Under the pieces are notes generated by a model. That model was not told the origin of the DNA, searched no databases, and was given only the letters and a program-made list of their open reading frames with translations. Of a DNA stretch of 64,000 bases, positions 19,804-29,697 are shown piece by piece. Position 1 is the first letter of the stretch. Each line of letters starts with the position of its first letter. This DNA is from Algibacter sp. L1A34 (GTDB lineage: Bacteria > Bacteroidota > Bacteroidia > Flavobacteriales > Flavobacteriaceae). The position numbers were made by a program, and so were the translations under genes. The stretch covers positions 2,921,001 through 2,985,000 of the forward strand of contig NZ_CP047029.1 of assembly GCF_009796805.1 (NCBI RefSeq), read 5' to 3'.

Positions 19804-21111
19804 ATGAACATACTAAATAAGCTTAGAAATGTTGCTTTTTGGACAATAGATTCAATGAAAGGTGGTAGTGTAAAAAAAGATTTTAAAGACCTTGAGCAAA
19901 TATTTAGTAATTCCTCTTTTTCATCATTACAAAAACATCAAGAACCTATCTTAGATAAATTGTTGCAAATGGCCGTATATAACTCTGATTATTACTCGAG
20001 TTATAAAAACTTTAAAAGTCTAAAAGATTTTCCTGTGGTTAATAAATTAATTATAAAAGATAATTTTAATAAAATGACCTTTTATGATGAAGATAAAGCG
20101 TTTATACCTGTTAAAACTAGTGGGTCTACTGGAGCTCCATTTAAAATTTATCAAACTAAAAGAAAAAAAATAAGAAATACTGCAGATACCCTATATTTTG
20201 CAAAACTAGCAGGTTTTACGCTTGGTGAAAAACTATTATACTTAAGGCTATGGGCAGCATATTATAAAAAATCAAAAATTATATCATGGTTTCAAAACAC
20301 AGAGCAATTAGATGTTAGTGACTTAAATGATATCTATACAAAAACCTTACTTGATAGGTTACAAAAGGATAAATCTGTTAAAGGGTGGATTGGGTATCCG
20401 TCTGGTTTTGATGTTATTTGTAATTATCTTGATAGAGTTAATGCCAAACCGTTAGAATGTAATATTAAATCTATTATTGCTATTGCGGAAGGGCTTAGTC
20501 CTGAAATAAAATCTAAAATGGAATATTATTTTAAGGCACCAACCGTATCTAGATATTCTAACGTTGAAAATGGAATTATAGCACAGCAAATGCCAGATGA
20601 TGATTGTTTTAGAATAAATTGGGGAAGTTATATTGTCGAAATTTTAGATTTAGAAAAAGATATTCCCGTTAAAGATGGAGAAATTGGCCGTATTATAGTT
20701 ACAGATCTCTATAATTTAGCAACACCAATGATTCGTTATGATACTGGTGATATTGGTGCCTTTGAGAATAATACAAATACTCCAAATAGCATTCCGAAAC
20801 TAAAGAGTATTCAAGGTAGAAAAATGGACGCTTTATACAAAACAAATGGAGATATGCTAAATCCTTTTACCATGCACGCCTATGTTTACGATTTTCCTGA
20901 AATAAAACAATTACAATTTATACAGCACGAGGAGAAAAAATATGAAATAAAAGTTAATACCGATGTAAAGTTTGTAAACGAAGCGGCATTAACAGATAAG
21001 TTTAGGAACGATATAGGAAAAGATGCACTTATTGAAATAAGTTATGTAAATGAAATTCCTAGCCTTAAATCTGGAAAAAGAAAAATATCAATCAATCTGT
21101 GTAAAAAATAA
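19804..21111 (+). CDS. CapK/PaaK-like adenylate-forming enzyme
   Basis: A 435-residue member of the phenylacetate-CoA ligase / CapK branch of ANL enzymes. The P-loop VKTSGSTGAPFKIYQ lies near residues 100-114; TPMIRYDTGDIGAF, the conserved Tyr-Asp-Thr-Gly-Asp block that binds ribose, near 308-321; and LKSGKRKI near the end carries the C-terminal lysine. CapK relatives occur in capsule and O-antigen clusters and probably activate a carboxylate for transfer; the acid here is unknown. The next gene, an ATP-grasp ligase, starts 3 nt after the stop, so the two form a tight pair. No other polysaccharide genes lie beside them, which is unusual. Confidence 0.85.
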   Translation: MNILNKLRNVAFWTIDSMKGGSVKKDFKDLEQIFSNSSFSSLQKHQEPILDKLLQMAVYNSDYYSSYKNFKSLKDFPVVNKLIIKDNFNKMTFYDEDKAFIPVKTSGSTGAPFKIYQTKRKKIRNTADTLYFAKLAGFTLGEKLLYLRLWAAYYKKSKIISWFQNTEQLDVSDLNDIYTKTLLDRLQKDKSVKGWIGYPSGFDVICNYLDRVNAKPLECNIKSIIAIAEGLSPEIKSKMEYYFKAPTVSRYSNVENGIIAQQMPDDDCFRINWGSYIVEILDLEKDIPVKDGEIGRIIVTDLYNLATPMIRYDTGDIGAFENNTNTPNSIPKLKSIQGRKMDALYKTNGDMLNPFTMHAYVYDFPEIKQLQFIQHEEKKYEIKVNTDVKFVNEAALTDKFRNDIGKDALIEISYVNEIPSLKSGKRKISINLCKK

Positions 21112-21114
21112 TAA

Positions 21115-22134
21115 ATGGAGCGAATAAATATATTATTTACATGTGCAGGGAGAAGAAATTACCTTATTAATTATTTTAAGGAAGCCTTACAAGGAAACGG
21201 AATTGTTATTGCTGCAGATATGCAAGCAAATGCACCTGCTTTAGTGGATGCGGATATATCTGTAACTGTTCCTAGTATATTTTCAGATAACTACATCTCC
21301 AAATTAAAAAATATATGTATTGCCCACAAAGTAGATGCCATTATATCCTTAAACGATTTAGAGTTGCCTATTTTATCTAAACATAAGAATGAGTTTAAAA
21401 AGATAGGAACTAAAATTATAATATCTGATGAATTAGTTATCGATATTGCTTTTGATAAATGGAAAACGTATCAATTTTTAACTTCAAATAAGTTATTATC
21501 ACCTAAGACATATATTGACCTAAGCGAAACTCTTAAAGACTTAGAAGCGAATAAAATAAATTTCCCTTTAGTTTTAAAGCCAAGATGGGGAAGCGCATCT
21601 ATAGGTGTTGACGTTGTCGAAAATAAGGAAGAACTTATGCTTTCTTATAAATTACTAGAAATTAAACTTTCTCGATCGATATTAAATAGCGCAAGTTTTG
21701 TAGATATTAATAGCGCTATTTTAATTCAAGAAAAAGTAGGAGGAAAGGAGTTTGGAATGGATATTTTGAATGATTTTGATGGAAATTATTATGGTTCTTT
21801 TATAAGAGAAAAGCTTTCAATGAGATGTGGAGAAACCGATAAAGCCAAATCTATAATAAGCACTGAAATTAGTAAAATTGGTGAAGTTGTTTCAGAAAAT
21901 TTACGACATATTGGCACCTTGGATTGTGATGTTTTTGTTGACGGTAATAAAATTTATGTTTTAGAGTTTAATCCTAGGTTTGGCGGTGGTTATCCGTTCT
22001 CTCATGAGGCAGGTATAAATACTGCAGCAATATATGTGGAATGGATTAAAGGTGGTAATAATATTGATAAGTTTAATAATTATAGAGATAATATTGTGTT
22101 TTCTAAGTGTGATAGATTAATAAGTGTTTCTTAA
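21115..22134 (+). CDS. ATP-grasp ligase (carbamoyl-phosphate synthase-like)
   Basis: A 339-residue protein. The N-terminal domain (1-110; INILFTCAGRRNYLINYF, AADMQANAPALVDAD) is a Rossmann-like preATP-grasp fold. The ATP-grasp core has FPLVLKPRWGSASIGV (nucleotide lysine), ILIQEKVGGKEFGMDIL, and the metal-binding block YVLEFNPRFGGGYPFSHEAG. Enzymes of this type join a carboxylate to an amine or thiol through an acyl phosphate. It is most like the small ligases placed in glycan clusters, which may add amino acids to sugars. Coupled to the CapK-like gene (3-nt gap); function of the pair unknown. Confidence 0.85.
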   Translation: MERINILFTCAGRRNYLINYFKEALQGNGIVIAADMQANAPALVDADISVTVPSIFSDNYISKLKNICIAHKVDAIISLNDLELPILSKHKNEFKKIGTKIIISDELVIDIAFDKWKTYQFLTSNKLLSPKTYIDLSETLKDLEANKINFPLVLKPRWGSASIGVDVVENKEELMLSYKLLEIKLSRSILNSASFVDINSAILIQEKVGGKEFGMDILNDFDGNYYGSFIREKLSMRCGETDKAKSIISTEISKIGEVVSENLRHIGTLDCDVFVDGNKIYVLEFNPRFGGGYPFSHEAGINTAAIYVEWIKGGNNIDKFNNYRDNIVFSKCDRLISVS

Positions 22135-22554
22135 TAAAACTTGTTCTTCTATTGATTTTTTGTTTATGAAGCTTAATCTTTCAAGGTTTCATGTTTATAT
22201 GAATTTGTTATGTTATTTTGAAACAATATATTTAGATTAATAAATAGCACAAAAGGACTAAAATAAGTTATTGCTTAATGTATTCAATTTCTAATCTTTT
22301 TTGATAAAATTTGTTATTCCTAAAAAAATATTAACTCTCAGTTTTTCTTGCTTTCCCAAGGTATAATACCGAATTTCGACTTTGATATCTTTCACTTTAA
22401 AAAATAGTATCTTAGCTTTATAGATGAAATAAAAAGAATTAATCAATGACTACTAAAAATAATAATGAGCAATTTAGCAGACAGTAAACTTAGATTAAGT
22501 GGAGTGTCCTAGATTTTCTTTGGTAGGTATTGATAATCAGTATAAAAATATAAT
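22135..22554. other. Intergenic region before xdhA
   Basis: About 420 AT-rich bases. A 13-codon frame starting ATG 22446 and a GGAGTGTCC stretch near 22500 might be remains of a deleted gene or mobile-element end, but neither can be identified. No clear promoter consensus close to xdhA. Confidence 0.35.
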
Positions 22555-23964
22555 ATGATAACCTTCATACTAAATAACAAAACCATTAAAACATCGGAAC
22601 ATTCCGGAATGACCTTATTGGATTTTGTGCGTTATCAACAGCGTCTCACAGGAACCAAAATTGGTTGTCGTGAAGGTGATTGTGGTGCTTGCACTCTTTT
22701 AGTTGGAACGTTAACAAACAATACAATAACATACCAAAGTATCACGTCATGTATTTCTCCATTAGGAAATGCTCACGGCAAACATATTGTAACAGTTGAA
22801 GGTACTAATCTTAAAAATAAATTAACCACAGCTCAAGAAGCCATGAAAGCAAATTACGCCACACAATGCGGATTTTGTACACCTGGTTTTGTGGTTTCTT
22901 TAACTGGTTTTGCTTTGTCAAATTCTGAAAACAATTGCAGTAATGCAATAGATGCCATTAGCGGAAATATTTGTAGATGTACAGGCTATAAATCAATTGA
23001 AAAAGCCGCACATCAAGTAGTTAAAAAACTAGAGGGTAAAGAAAAAAAATCTTTTAAATGGCTTATTGAAAATGAATTTATTCCTGAGTATTTTGAAAGT
23101 ATTCCACAGCGTTTAAAAGATATCGAGGCTAAAGATTTAAATCAACGAAAAGGAAAATATGTTTCTGGGGGAACGGATTTATATGTGCAACAAGCGGATC
23201 ATTTAGCAGATAATGCTATTCACCTTATTGCCGAAAAAGACTATTTAAAAGGTGTTATTATTGATAATGGTATTTGCACAATTGGTGTAAATACTACCGT
23301 TTCCGATTTATGGAATCATAAAGCATTAAACACCAGTTTGCCAAACTTAAAAAAGCATTTGAAATTGGTGTCTTCAGAACAAATTAGAAATATGGCTTCC
23401 TTAGGTGGGAATTTAGTTAATGCATCTCCAATTGGTGACATGACCATTTTCTTTTTGGCTCTTAATAGTAATATTACTATTCTAGATTCTGAAGAAAAAG
23501 AACGTACAATCCGACTTAAAAACTTCTATCAAGGTTATAAAACATACGATTTAAAAGATAACGAACTTCTTAAAACTATTAGCTTTAAGTTACCAGCAAA
23601 ACATTCTTTTTTTAATTTTGAAAAAGTCTGCAAACGAACGCATTTAGATATTGCGAGTGTTAATTCTGCAATACATATTTCTGTAGAAAACAAAAAAATT
23701 ACCGAAGCGCACATTTCTATAGGAGGTGTTGCTGCTATTCCGAAGTATGTACACGAGACTTCTGCATTCTTAATAGGAAAATCATTGACTTCAGAAACGA
23801 TATTAGAAGCCAATGACATACTTCAAAAAGAGATCGCTCCTATTAGTGATGTTCGTGGCATAACAGACTACAAACGTTTACTAGCTAGACAATTATTTTT
23901 TGCGCATTTCACAGAGTTATTTCCAAGTAATTTCACTTTAAACGATTTTGTTCAGCATGCATAA
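22555..23964 (+). CDS. xdhA: Xanthine dehydrogenase, iron-sulfur/FAD subunit
   Basis: A 469-residue subunit that carries electrons from the molybdenum centre to FAD. N-terminal plant-type 2Fe-2S domain: GCREGDCGAC with Cys38, Cys43 and Cys46, and the next ligand in SITSCIS. The second 2Fe-2S domain has CGFCTPGF and GNICRCTGY. The FAD domain follows from about residue 190 with YVSGGTDLYVQ and LGGNLVNASPIGD. The molybdopterin subunit gene overlaps its 3' end, as is usual for two-subunit bacterial XDH. The substrate is most likely hypoxanthine/xanthine, though related hydroxylases for other purines cannot be excluded from sequence alone. Confidence 0.93.
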   Translation: MITFILNNKTIKTSEHSGMTLLDFVRYQQRLTGTKIGCREGDCGACTLLVGTLTNNTITYQSITSCISPLGNAHGKHIVTVEGTNLKNKLTTAQEAMKANYATQCGFCTPGFVVSLTGFALSNSENNCSNAIDAISGNICRCTGYKSIEKAAHQVVKKLEGKEKKSFKWLIENEFIPEYFESIPQRLKDIEAKDLNQRKGKYVSGGTDLYVQQADHLADNAIHLIAEKDYLKGVIIDNGICTIGVNTTVSDLWNHKALNTSLPNLKKHLKLVSSEQIRNMASLGGNLVNASPIGDMTIFFLALNSNITILDSEEKERTIRLKNFYQGYKTYDLKDNELLKTISFKLPAKHSFFNFEKVCKRTHLDIASVNSAIHISVENKKITEAHISIGGVAAIPKYVHETSAFLIGKSLTSETILEANDILQKEIAPISDVRGITDYKRLLARQLFFAHFTELFPSNFTLNDFVQHA

Positions 23965-26284
23965 AAATAAAGAAAATAAAATCTTAGAGTCTAAATTAAA
24001 TAAAGTTTCAATCGCTTTAAAACAGAGCATTAAAAACTTAGATTCTTATACACATGTCCGTGGTGAATCGCTATATGTAGATGATATAAATATAAGGCAA
24101 GGTACCTTTCATGGCGTTGTTTTTGACTCACCAAAAGCTCACGGAAAAATAAAAAGTATTGATTATTCTAAAGCGGAAGCTTTGGAAGGTGTAGAACGAA
24201 TTTTTACATATAAAGATATTCCTGGAAAAAATGAAATTGGAGGTATAATCGCTGATGAACCGTTATTCGCTGAAGATGAAGTCCATTTCTGGGGAATGCC
24301 AATCGCATTAATTGTTGCAGAATCAGAGTTTATTGCAAGAAAAGCAAGAGGTTTAATCGAAATTAACATTGAAGATTTACCAGTAATTACCACAGCAAAA
24401 GAAGCAAAGGCAAAAGGTAGTTTTATTAATGCTCCAAGATTTTTTAGTTTAGGAGATACTGAGAAAGCATTTCAGGAATGCGAATATGTTTTTGAAGGCG
24501 AAACGTTTTCAAACGGTCAGGAACATTTATATATCGAGGCACAGGGCGCTTACGCGGAGCCTTTAGAAAATGGTAATATAAAAGTAACTTCGTCTACGCA
24601 AGGACCAACTTCTGTACAGAAAACAATTGCGCAAGTTTTGGGAGTTGCGATGCATAAAATTGAAGTAGACGTAACGCGTCTTGGTGGTGGTTTTGGAGGT
24701 AAAGAAGACCAAGCAACACCATGGGCTGTAATGGCTGCTTTGGCAACGTATCATTTAAGTCAATCTGTAAAATTGATATTGAATCGTCATGACGATTTAC
24801 GCATGACAGGAAAACGTCATCCTTATGAAAGCACGTATAAAATCGGACTTTCAAAAGGCTTAAAAATTCTAGCCTACCAAACGGAATTTTTACAAAATTC
24901 TGGAGCAGCAGCAGATTTATCTCCTGCAATTGCAGAACGCACATTATTTCATGCTACCAATAGTTATTATGTGCCAAATGTGACCACAAAAGTATTGAGT
25001 TGTAAAACTAATTTACCTCCAAACACAGCGTTTCGTGGTTTTGGTGGACCACAAGGTATGTTTGTTATTGAGTCTGCTATTGCAAAAGCAGCACATGAAA
25101 TTGGTGTGAGCGCAAAACAAATTCAAGAAATTAATTTATTAGATGAAGATGATACCTTTTCTTATGGACAAATTGCTGAAAAAGTAGAAGCAAAAAACAC
25201 ATGGAATTCTGCTAAAAATATATTTAGTAGTGATGCTTTAGAACAAGAGGTTGCAGAATTCAACAGAAACAATAGGTCATTCAAAAAAGGCTTATCGTTT
25301 ATGCCAATTACTTTTGGTATTTCTTTTACCAATACACCAATGAATCACGCTCGTGCTTTGGTTCATATTTATTTAGATGGAAGCATAGGTATTAGTACTG
25401 CTGCTGTAGAAATGGGTCAAGGTGTCAACACCAAAATGATGCAAATTGCTGCGGATGTATTTTCCGTTTCTATTGAAAAAATAAAGATTGAAACCACTAA
25501 TACAACTAGAGTTGCAAATACCTCACCTTCTGCCGCGAGTTCTACTGCAGATTTAAACGGAAAAGCAACTTTAATGGCTTGTAATTCACTTTTAGAACGA
25601 TTGAAAATAGTAGTTTCCGAAGATTTAGATGTTTCCGAAGAAGATAATATTACTTTAAAAGAGGAAGTTGTTTTTGTTAATGGACAGAAATCTGAATTAT
25701 CATGGACTGAGCTCATCAGTAGTGCCATGATAAAACGTGTGGCCTTAACGGAAAATGCACATTATGCAACACCAGAAATTCACTTTGATAAAACAAAAGA
25801 AAAAGGACATCCTTTTGCCTATCATGTTTATGGAACAGCTATTACTACGGTAACTATAGATTGTACTCGTGGCACTTACGAATTTGATTCGGTTAAAATT
25901 GTTCACGATTACGGAAAAAGCATGAGTGAAGGTATTGATTTAGGCCAGGTAGAAGGTGCATTAATACAAGGTATTGGCTGGATGACTATGGAAGAAATCG
26001 CATACAATGAAGATGGTAAACTATTGTCTAATGCGTTATCGACTTATAAAATTCCGGATATCTTTTCTGTACCAAAAACAGTAGAAGTTATTCCTGTTGA
26101 AACTGAAGGAAATGACATGGCCATTTTAAAATCTAAAGCAGTTGGAGAGCCACCTTTAATGTATGGAATTGGCGCTTATTTTGCACTTCAAAATGCTATA
26201 AAAGCTTTTAATCCAAATTACGATTTACAATTTCACGCACCAATGACACCAGAGAAAGTGTTAATGAGTTTATATAAAAATTAA
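23957..26284 (+). CDS. xdhB: Xanthine dehydrogenase, molybdopterin-binding subunit
   Basis: A 775-residue catalytic subunit. Family blocks include LGGGFGGKEDQAT (molybdenum cofactor loop), FRGFGGPQGMFVIE, EMGQGVNTKMMQIAADVF, and near the C-terminus the active-site glutamate in KAVGEPPLMYGIGAYFALQNA. I start it at ATG 23957, within xdhA (ATG overlaps the xdhA stop by 8 nt), rather than the TTG 9 nt upstream. The short overlap implies translational coupling. The cofactor-insertion helper XdhC is encoded 1.1 kb downstream on the other strand. Molybdopterin synthesis genes are not in this window. Confidence 0.95.
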   Translation: MHKNKENKILESKLNKVSIALKQSIKNLDSYTHVRGESLYVDDINIRQGTFHGVVFDSPKAHGKIKSIDYSKAEALEGVERIFTYKDIPGKNEIGGIIADEPLFAEDEVHFWGMPIALIVAESEFIARKARGLIEINIEDLPVITTAKEAKAKGSFINAPRFFSLGDTEKAFQECEYVFEGETFSNGQEHLYIEAQGAYAEPLENGNIKVTSSTQGPTSVQKTIAQVLGVAMHKIEVDVTRLGGGFGGKEDQATPWAVMAALATYHLSQSVKLILNRHDDLRMTGKRHPYESTYKIGLSKGLKILAYQTEFLQNSGAAADLSPAIAERTLFHATNSYYVPNVTTKVLSCKTNLPPNTAFRGFGGPQGMFVIESAIAKAAHEIGVSAKQIQEINLLDEDDTFSYGQIAEKVEAKNTWNSAKNIFSSDALEQEVAEFNRNNRSFKKGLSFMPITFGISFTNTPMNHARALVHIYLDGSIGISTAAVEMGQGVNTKMMQIAADVFSVSIEKIKIETTNTTRVANTSPSAASSTADLNGKATLMACNSLLERLKIVVSEDLDVSEEDNITLKEEVVFVNGQKSELSWTELISSAMIKRVALTENAHYATPEIHFDKTKEKGHPFAYHVYGTAITTVTIDCTRGTYEFDSVKIVHDYGKSMSEGIDLGQVEGALIQGIGWMTMEEIAYNEDGKLLSNALSTYKIPDIFSVPKTVEVIPVETEGNDMAILKSKAVGEPPLMYGIGAYFALQNAIKAFNPNYDLQFHAPMTPEKVLMSLYKN

Positions 26285-26293
26285 AACGTTTAG

Positions 26294-26869
26294 ATGAGTA
26301 TAGAAACAAAAATCAATACACGTATTTTTGAAACATTTCCTAAATTAGTAAGCGAAAGACTATGTTTTAGAGCCTATAAAAAAAGTGATGCAGAAACTCT
26401 TTTAAATATTCGAAGCCATGAAGCGGTTTCCAAGTATATGGATACCAAAATCCCAAAGCATACTGATGATACAGAAAAGAGAATTGAAGGGTATCATAAA
26501 GCATTCAAGAATACCAAAGGAATTACTTGGGCTATTATAGAAAAAAGTAGCAACACACTTATTGGTGATTTCGGAATTTCGCATATTGATAAACAAAATT
26601 CAAGAGGTGAAATTGGTTATATTTTACATCCAGATTCTTGGGGGGAAGGCTATATGACTGAAACTTTAAATATATTAATAGGTTTTGGGTTTAAAAATTT
26701 AAACCTTCATAGTTTTTCAGCAAACGTTAATCTTGAAAATGAAAACTCTAAAGCGCTTTTACTTAAATTTGGATTTAGATTAGAAGCTGTTTTTAGAGAA
26801 AACTTCTATTATGATGGTCAATTTTTGGATAGCGAAATTTATTGCTTAATACAATCAGATTTAAACTAA
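26294..26869 (+). CDS. GNAT-family N-acetyltransferase (RimJ/RimL type)
   Basis: A 191-residue acetyltransferase of the RimJ/RimL subfamily, which uses acetyl-CoA to modify amino groups of proteins or small molecules. Typical features: the opening LVSERLCFRAYKKSDAETLL, the strand GEIGYILHPDSWGEGYMTE containing the acetyl-CoA pyrophosphate loop, and VNLENENSKALLLKFGFR before the last strand. It starts 9 nt after the xdhB stop, so it may be read through from the xdh operon, but no functional link to purine oxidation is known. Confidence 0.88.
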   Translation: MSIETKINTRIFETFPKLVSERLCFRAYKKSDAETLLNIRSHEAVSKYMDTKIPKHTDDTEKRIEGYHKAFKNTKGITWAIIEKSSNTLIGDFGISHIDKQNSRGEIGYILHPDSWGEGYMTETLNILIGFGFKNLNLHSFSANVNLENENSKALLLKFGFRLEAVFRENFYYDGQFLDSEIYCLIQSDLN

Positions 26870-26954
26870 ACGCCTTATCGCACTACATTATAAAAAGCAG
26901 AATATCCTTAAAGGAGCACTTATTTATAGCGCCGGAGATTCTATTGCAGCGTTA

Positions 26955-27365
26955 TTGTTAGATGAATTTTCTTGGTATCGTATATTAGGAATGATGATGA
27001 TTGGCGCAACATTTTATGCTTTTGAAATTCCAAACTATTTTGATTGGATTGTAAAAAAGACGCAGTTTTTAAAAGGTATTAAAGCAACAGTAACCAAAAC
27101 TGTTTTGGCTATCGCATATTTTAACCCGTTATGGATTGCTAGACACTTATTATTTATTAAGTTGTTTTCTGGCCAGTTTGAAACGATTGGTTTTAATCTT
27201 TTAGAGATTGCCTTTTGGTCATTTTTGGTTAATATTCCTATATCTTTTACAGCAAATTATATTATTCAAAATAGATTTAAACTGAAATGGCGTTTTATGG
27301 GATCTGCTATTTTCTCAGCTATTATGGCGATTTATTATGCTTTAAGTGAGACTTTGTTTAGTTAA
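26955..27365 (+). CDS. Small membrane protein, possibly Mpv17-like; start uncertain
   Basis: The TTG at 26955 is the first accepted start in this frame, but the frame is open from 26865. The extra upstream residues (KKQNILKGALIYSAGDSIA) look like real protein, so the true start may be a rare codon or the 5' end may be damaged. The product has about four hydrophobic segments. The arrangement of an N-terminal G-x-L-x6-GDxIA motif, a central WIARHLLFIK and a final block SFLVNIPISFTANYIIQNRF loosely resembles Mpv17/PMP22 proteins; this is a weak, by-eye similarity. It lies 85 nt after the acetyltransferase. Confidence 0.6.
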   Translation: MLDEFSWYRILGMMMIGATFYAFEIPNYFDWIVKKTQFLKGIKATVTKTVLAIAYFNPLWIARHLLFIKLFSGQFETIGFNLLEIAFWSFLVNIPISFTANYIIQNRFKLKWRFMGSAIFSAIMAIYYALSETLFS

Positions 27366-27388
27366 TATTAATAGATAGCACGATCTTT

Positions 27389-28159
27389 TTACATTTTATA
27401 ATGTACTTGTAGTAACTGTGCAACAACACTAATAGCTATTTCTTTAGGCGTATTTCCTCCTATTTCTAAACCTATAGGGCAAACTACATTGCTCATGCCT
27501 GCTTCAATATTCATTTCATTAATGAGCATATTATTAAAACGAACTTTCTTGGTTTTGCTACCTATTAATCCTAGAAATTTGGTTTCGTTCTGTAAAGCCA
27601 TTGTTATAATATCAAAATCGATATTATGATTATGAGTTAGCACCAAAACATAACAATTATCCCCCCATTTAACGGCATCTTTAAAGGTTTTAAAATTAGT
27701 TTCATTGGTTTGATGTATGGTAGTGCTTTCATCTAATTCTATGTTAGAAAACCAATTATCGCGAGAATCTAAAAGATTCACCTTAAAAGGTGTATCGACT
27801 AACAACTTGGATATTTCTATACCAATATGCCCTGCTCCGAATAAAAATAATTCTGGTGATAGATTCATGGGTTCAATAATAAGTTCTACTTTTCCTCCAC
27901 AGCATTGTTCAAATTCTGGACCTAAAGTATAAAAGGATTCGATAATTCTGTTTTCCTTTAAAGCAATAATAGCTTCATCTATTATGTTAAATTCTAGTTT
28001 TCCGCCTCCTATGGTTCCGTGAATTTCTTTATTTTTAGTGACTAGCATTCGAGAGCCAATTGTACACGGAGTAGAGCCTAAACATTTGGTAACAGTTATT
28101 AAAGCAACTGGTGTTTGCTTTTGTTTAAACTTAGCTAAAAGGTTAATCCAATTTTGCAT
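27389..28159 (-). CDS. xdhC: XdhC-family molybdenum cofactor insertion protein
   Basis: A 256-residue protein. XdhC binds the molybdenum cofactor, aids its sulfuration and passes it to the large XDH subunit. Visible are the N-terminal block CLGSTPCTIGSRMLV, then GTIGGGKLEF, QCCGGKVELIIEP with a cysteine pair suited to cofactor binding, and the C-terminal Rossmann domain starting LFLFGAGHIGIEISKLL and continuing to GLIGSKTKKVRF and CPIGLEIGGNTPKEIA. It faces the xdhAB genes from the other strand, consistent with serving them. Confidence 0.92.
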   Translation of the reverse strand: MQNWINLLAKFKQKQTPVALITVTKCLGSTPCTIGSRMLVTKNKEIHGTIGGGKLEFNIIDEAIIALKENRIIESFYTLGPEFEQCCGGKVELIIEPMNLSPELFLFGAGHIGIEISKLLVDTPFKVNLLDSRDNWFSNIELDESTTIHQTNETNFKTFKDAVKWGDNCYVLVLTHNHNIDFDIITMALQNETKFLGLIGSKTKKVRFNNMLINEMNIEAGMSNVVCPIGLEIGGNTPKEIAISVVAQLLQVHYKM

Positions 28160-28523
28160 AAAATTATTTAATCTTTAACTTTTGAAAGATAATTTATTTA
28201 TAAACCAATCGGTTATCATTTATTTTTGGAATTAAACGAAATTATCAAAAAAAATCAAGACCAAATGTGTTCTTGATAAAATAATGAGCTTAATGATAGC
28301 TTTGATTGAATTAGTCGTTATCTTCTTGAAGATTGATATAATTATGAATTGAAAAAAGGACTTTTTAAATTATTTGTTACTTTTAGTGAAGTTATTGAAC
28401 AGCTGCACCATAATAATTGGTTTATTAAAAAAAGAAAGCTTTATGAAACATGTTTCATAAAGCTTTCTTTTTTTATGATTATAAGTTAAGTCTTATAACT
28501 CAAAATCTAGTATTAAACTAAAA
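28160..28523. other. Intergenic region between cysK and xdhC
   Basis: About 360 AT-rich bases carrying the xdhC promoter region and the long palindromic terminator of cysK. No gene was recognised. Confidence 0.5.
28426..28475 (-). terminator. Perfect 50-bp palindrome, terminator of cysK
   Basis: Two 25-base arms meet at 28450/28451 with no spacer; the outermost bases are A/T runs on both sides. It lies 48 nt beyond the cysK stop and could work in both directions. Confidence 0.8.
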
Positions 28524-29438
28524 TTACTCTTTAAAAAGGCCATCAATAGAAAGGTAGCGTTCTCCGGTATCATAATTCATAGTTAATATCGTTTTTTCAC
28601 CATCTATAGTTTCTAACTGTTTTCTAACAGCGGCCAAAGATGCTCCTGTAGAAATACCAACTAAAATCCCTTCGGTTTTTGCGATATTTTGAACTTCGGT
28701 AAATGCTTCTTCTTTTGTAACTTTAATGGCTCCATCAATTGAGTCGGTGTTGAATACTTCGGGGAAAAAACCTGGTCCGATACCTTGTAAAGCGTGTGGC
28801 CCTGGTTCTCCTCCGGAAATTATTGGAGAATCATTTGGTTCTACAGCAAACACTTTTAAATTCGAGAATTTTTCCTTTAAAACTTCAGACATACCGGTGA
28901 TATGACCACCTGTACCAACTCCTGTAATTAAATAATCTATGCCTTCAGGAAAATCGGCTGCGATTTCTAATGCAGTTGTTTTTCTATGTATCTCTGGGTT
29001 GGCTTGGTTTGTAAATTGCGACGGCATCCACGCATTTTTATTGTTTTCAACTAATTCTGTAGCTTTTGCAATAGTACCTTTTAATCCTAATTCTTTAGGA
29101 GTTAGTACAAGATTAGCTCCGTAAGCTGCCATTAGAGCTCTGCGTTCTACAGACATAGATTCTGGCATAACTAGCGTGAGTTTATAATTTTTAACTGCTG
29201 CCACCATGGCTAAGCCAATACCTGTGTTTCCAGATGTAGGCTCAATAATTTCGGTATCTTTAGTTAAAATATTTCTTTTTTCCGCATCCTCAATCATCGA
29301 TAATGCAATTCTGTCTTTTATACTTCCTCCTGGATTAGATTTTTCGAGTTTCATCCAAACATTTGCATTTGGAAATAATTTACTCAATTTAACTACTGGA
29401 GTGTTACCAATACTTTCTAAAATATTATTGATTTTCAT
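28524..29438 (-). CDS. cysK: Cysteine synthase (O-acetylserine sulfhydrylase)
   Basis: A 304-residue pyridoxal phosphate enzyme making cysteine from O-acetylserine and sulfide. The N-terminus [17 protein letters not shown], the PLP lysine in [11 protein letters not shown], the substrate loop [16 protein letters not shown], the phosphate-binding [10 protein letters not shown] and [15 protein letters not shown] are all present. The motif [20 protein letters not shown] favours CysK over CysM or cystathionine beta-synthase, though the short form (no C-terminal extension) is shared. Single gene; followed by a palindromic terminator. Confidence 0.93.
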   Translation of the reverse strand: MKINNILESIGNTPVVKLSKLFPNANVWMKLEKSNPGGSIKDRIALSMIEDAEKRNILTKDTEIIEPTSGNTGIGLAMVAAVKNYKLTLVMPESMSVERRALMAAYGANLVLTPKELGLKGTIAKATELVENNKNAWMPSQFTNQANPEIHRKTTALEIAADFPEGIDYLITGVGTGGHITGMSEVLKEKFSNLKVFAVEPNDSPIISGGEPGPHALQGIGPGFFPEVFNTDSIDGAIKVTKEEAFTEVQNIAKTEGILVGISTGASLAAVRKQLETIDGEKTILTMNYDTGERYLSIDGLFKE

Positions 29439-29697
29439 ATTGTTTAAATCTTTTATGTTTAATGGTTTTTAATGGAGTATAACGCAAAAAATTGTGAGTT
29501 TTAAAACCGCAATTTTCAGGTGTATAAAATTAATGAATTTTATGTAGTAATTATTATATATCGGCTATTTCTTAATAGCCTTTTCCTATTCTAAAATTTA
29601 TTTATTCATCTTAAAAACTATAAGTAAAAAGAGGTGCTTAAGTCTAGTTTAAATGAAATTATTTAAGTTAAAAGAATTATATAGTTTTGGATAAAAG

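Noticed and set aside
22440..22530. Possible insertion-sequence end before xdhA
   Set aside because: A GGAGTGTCC stretch recalled IS ends, but no partner inverted repeat, target duplication or transposase remnant was seen.
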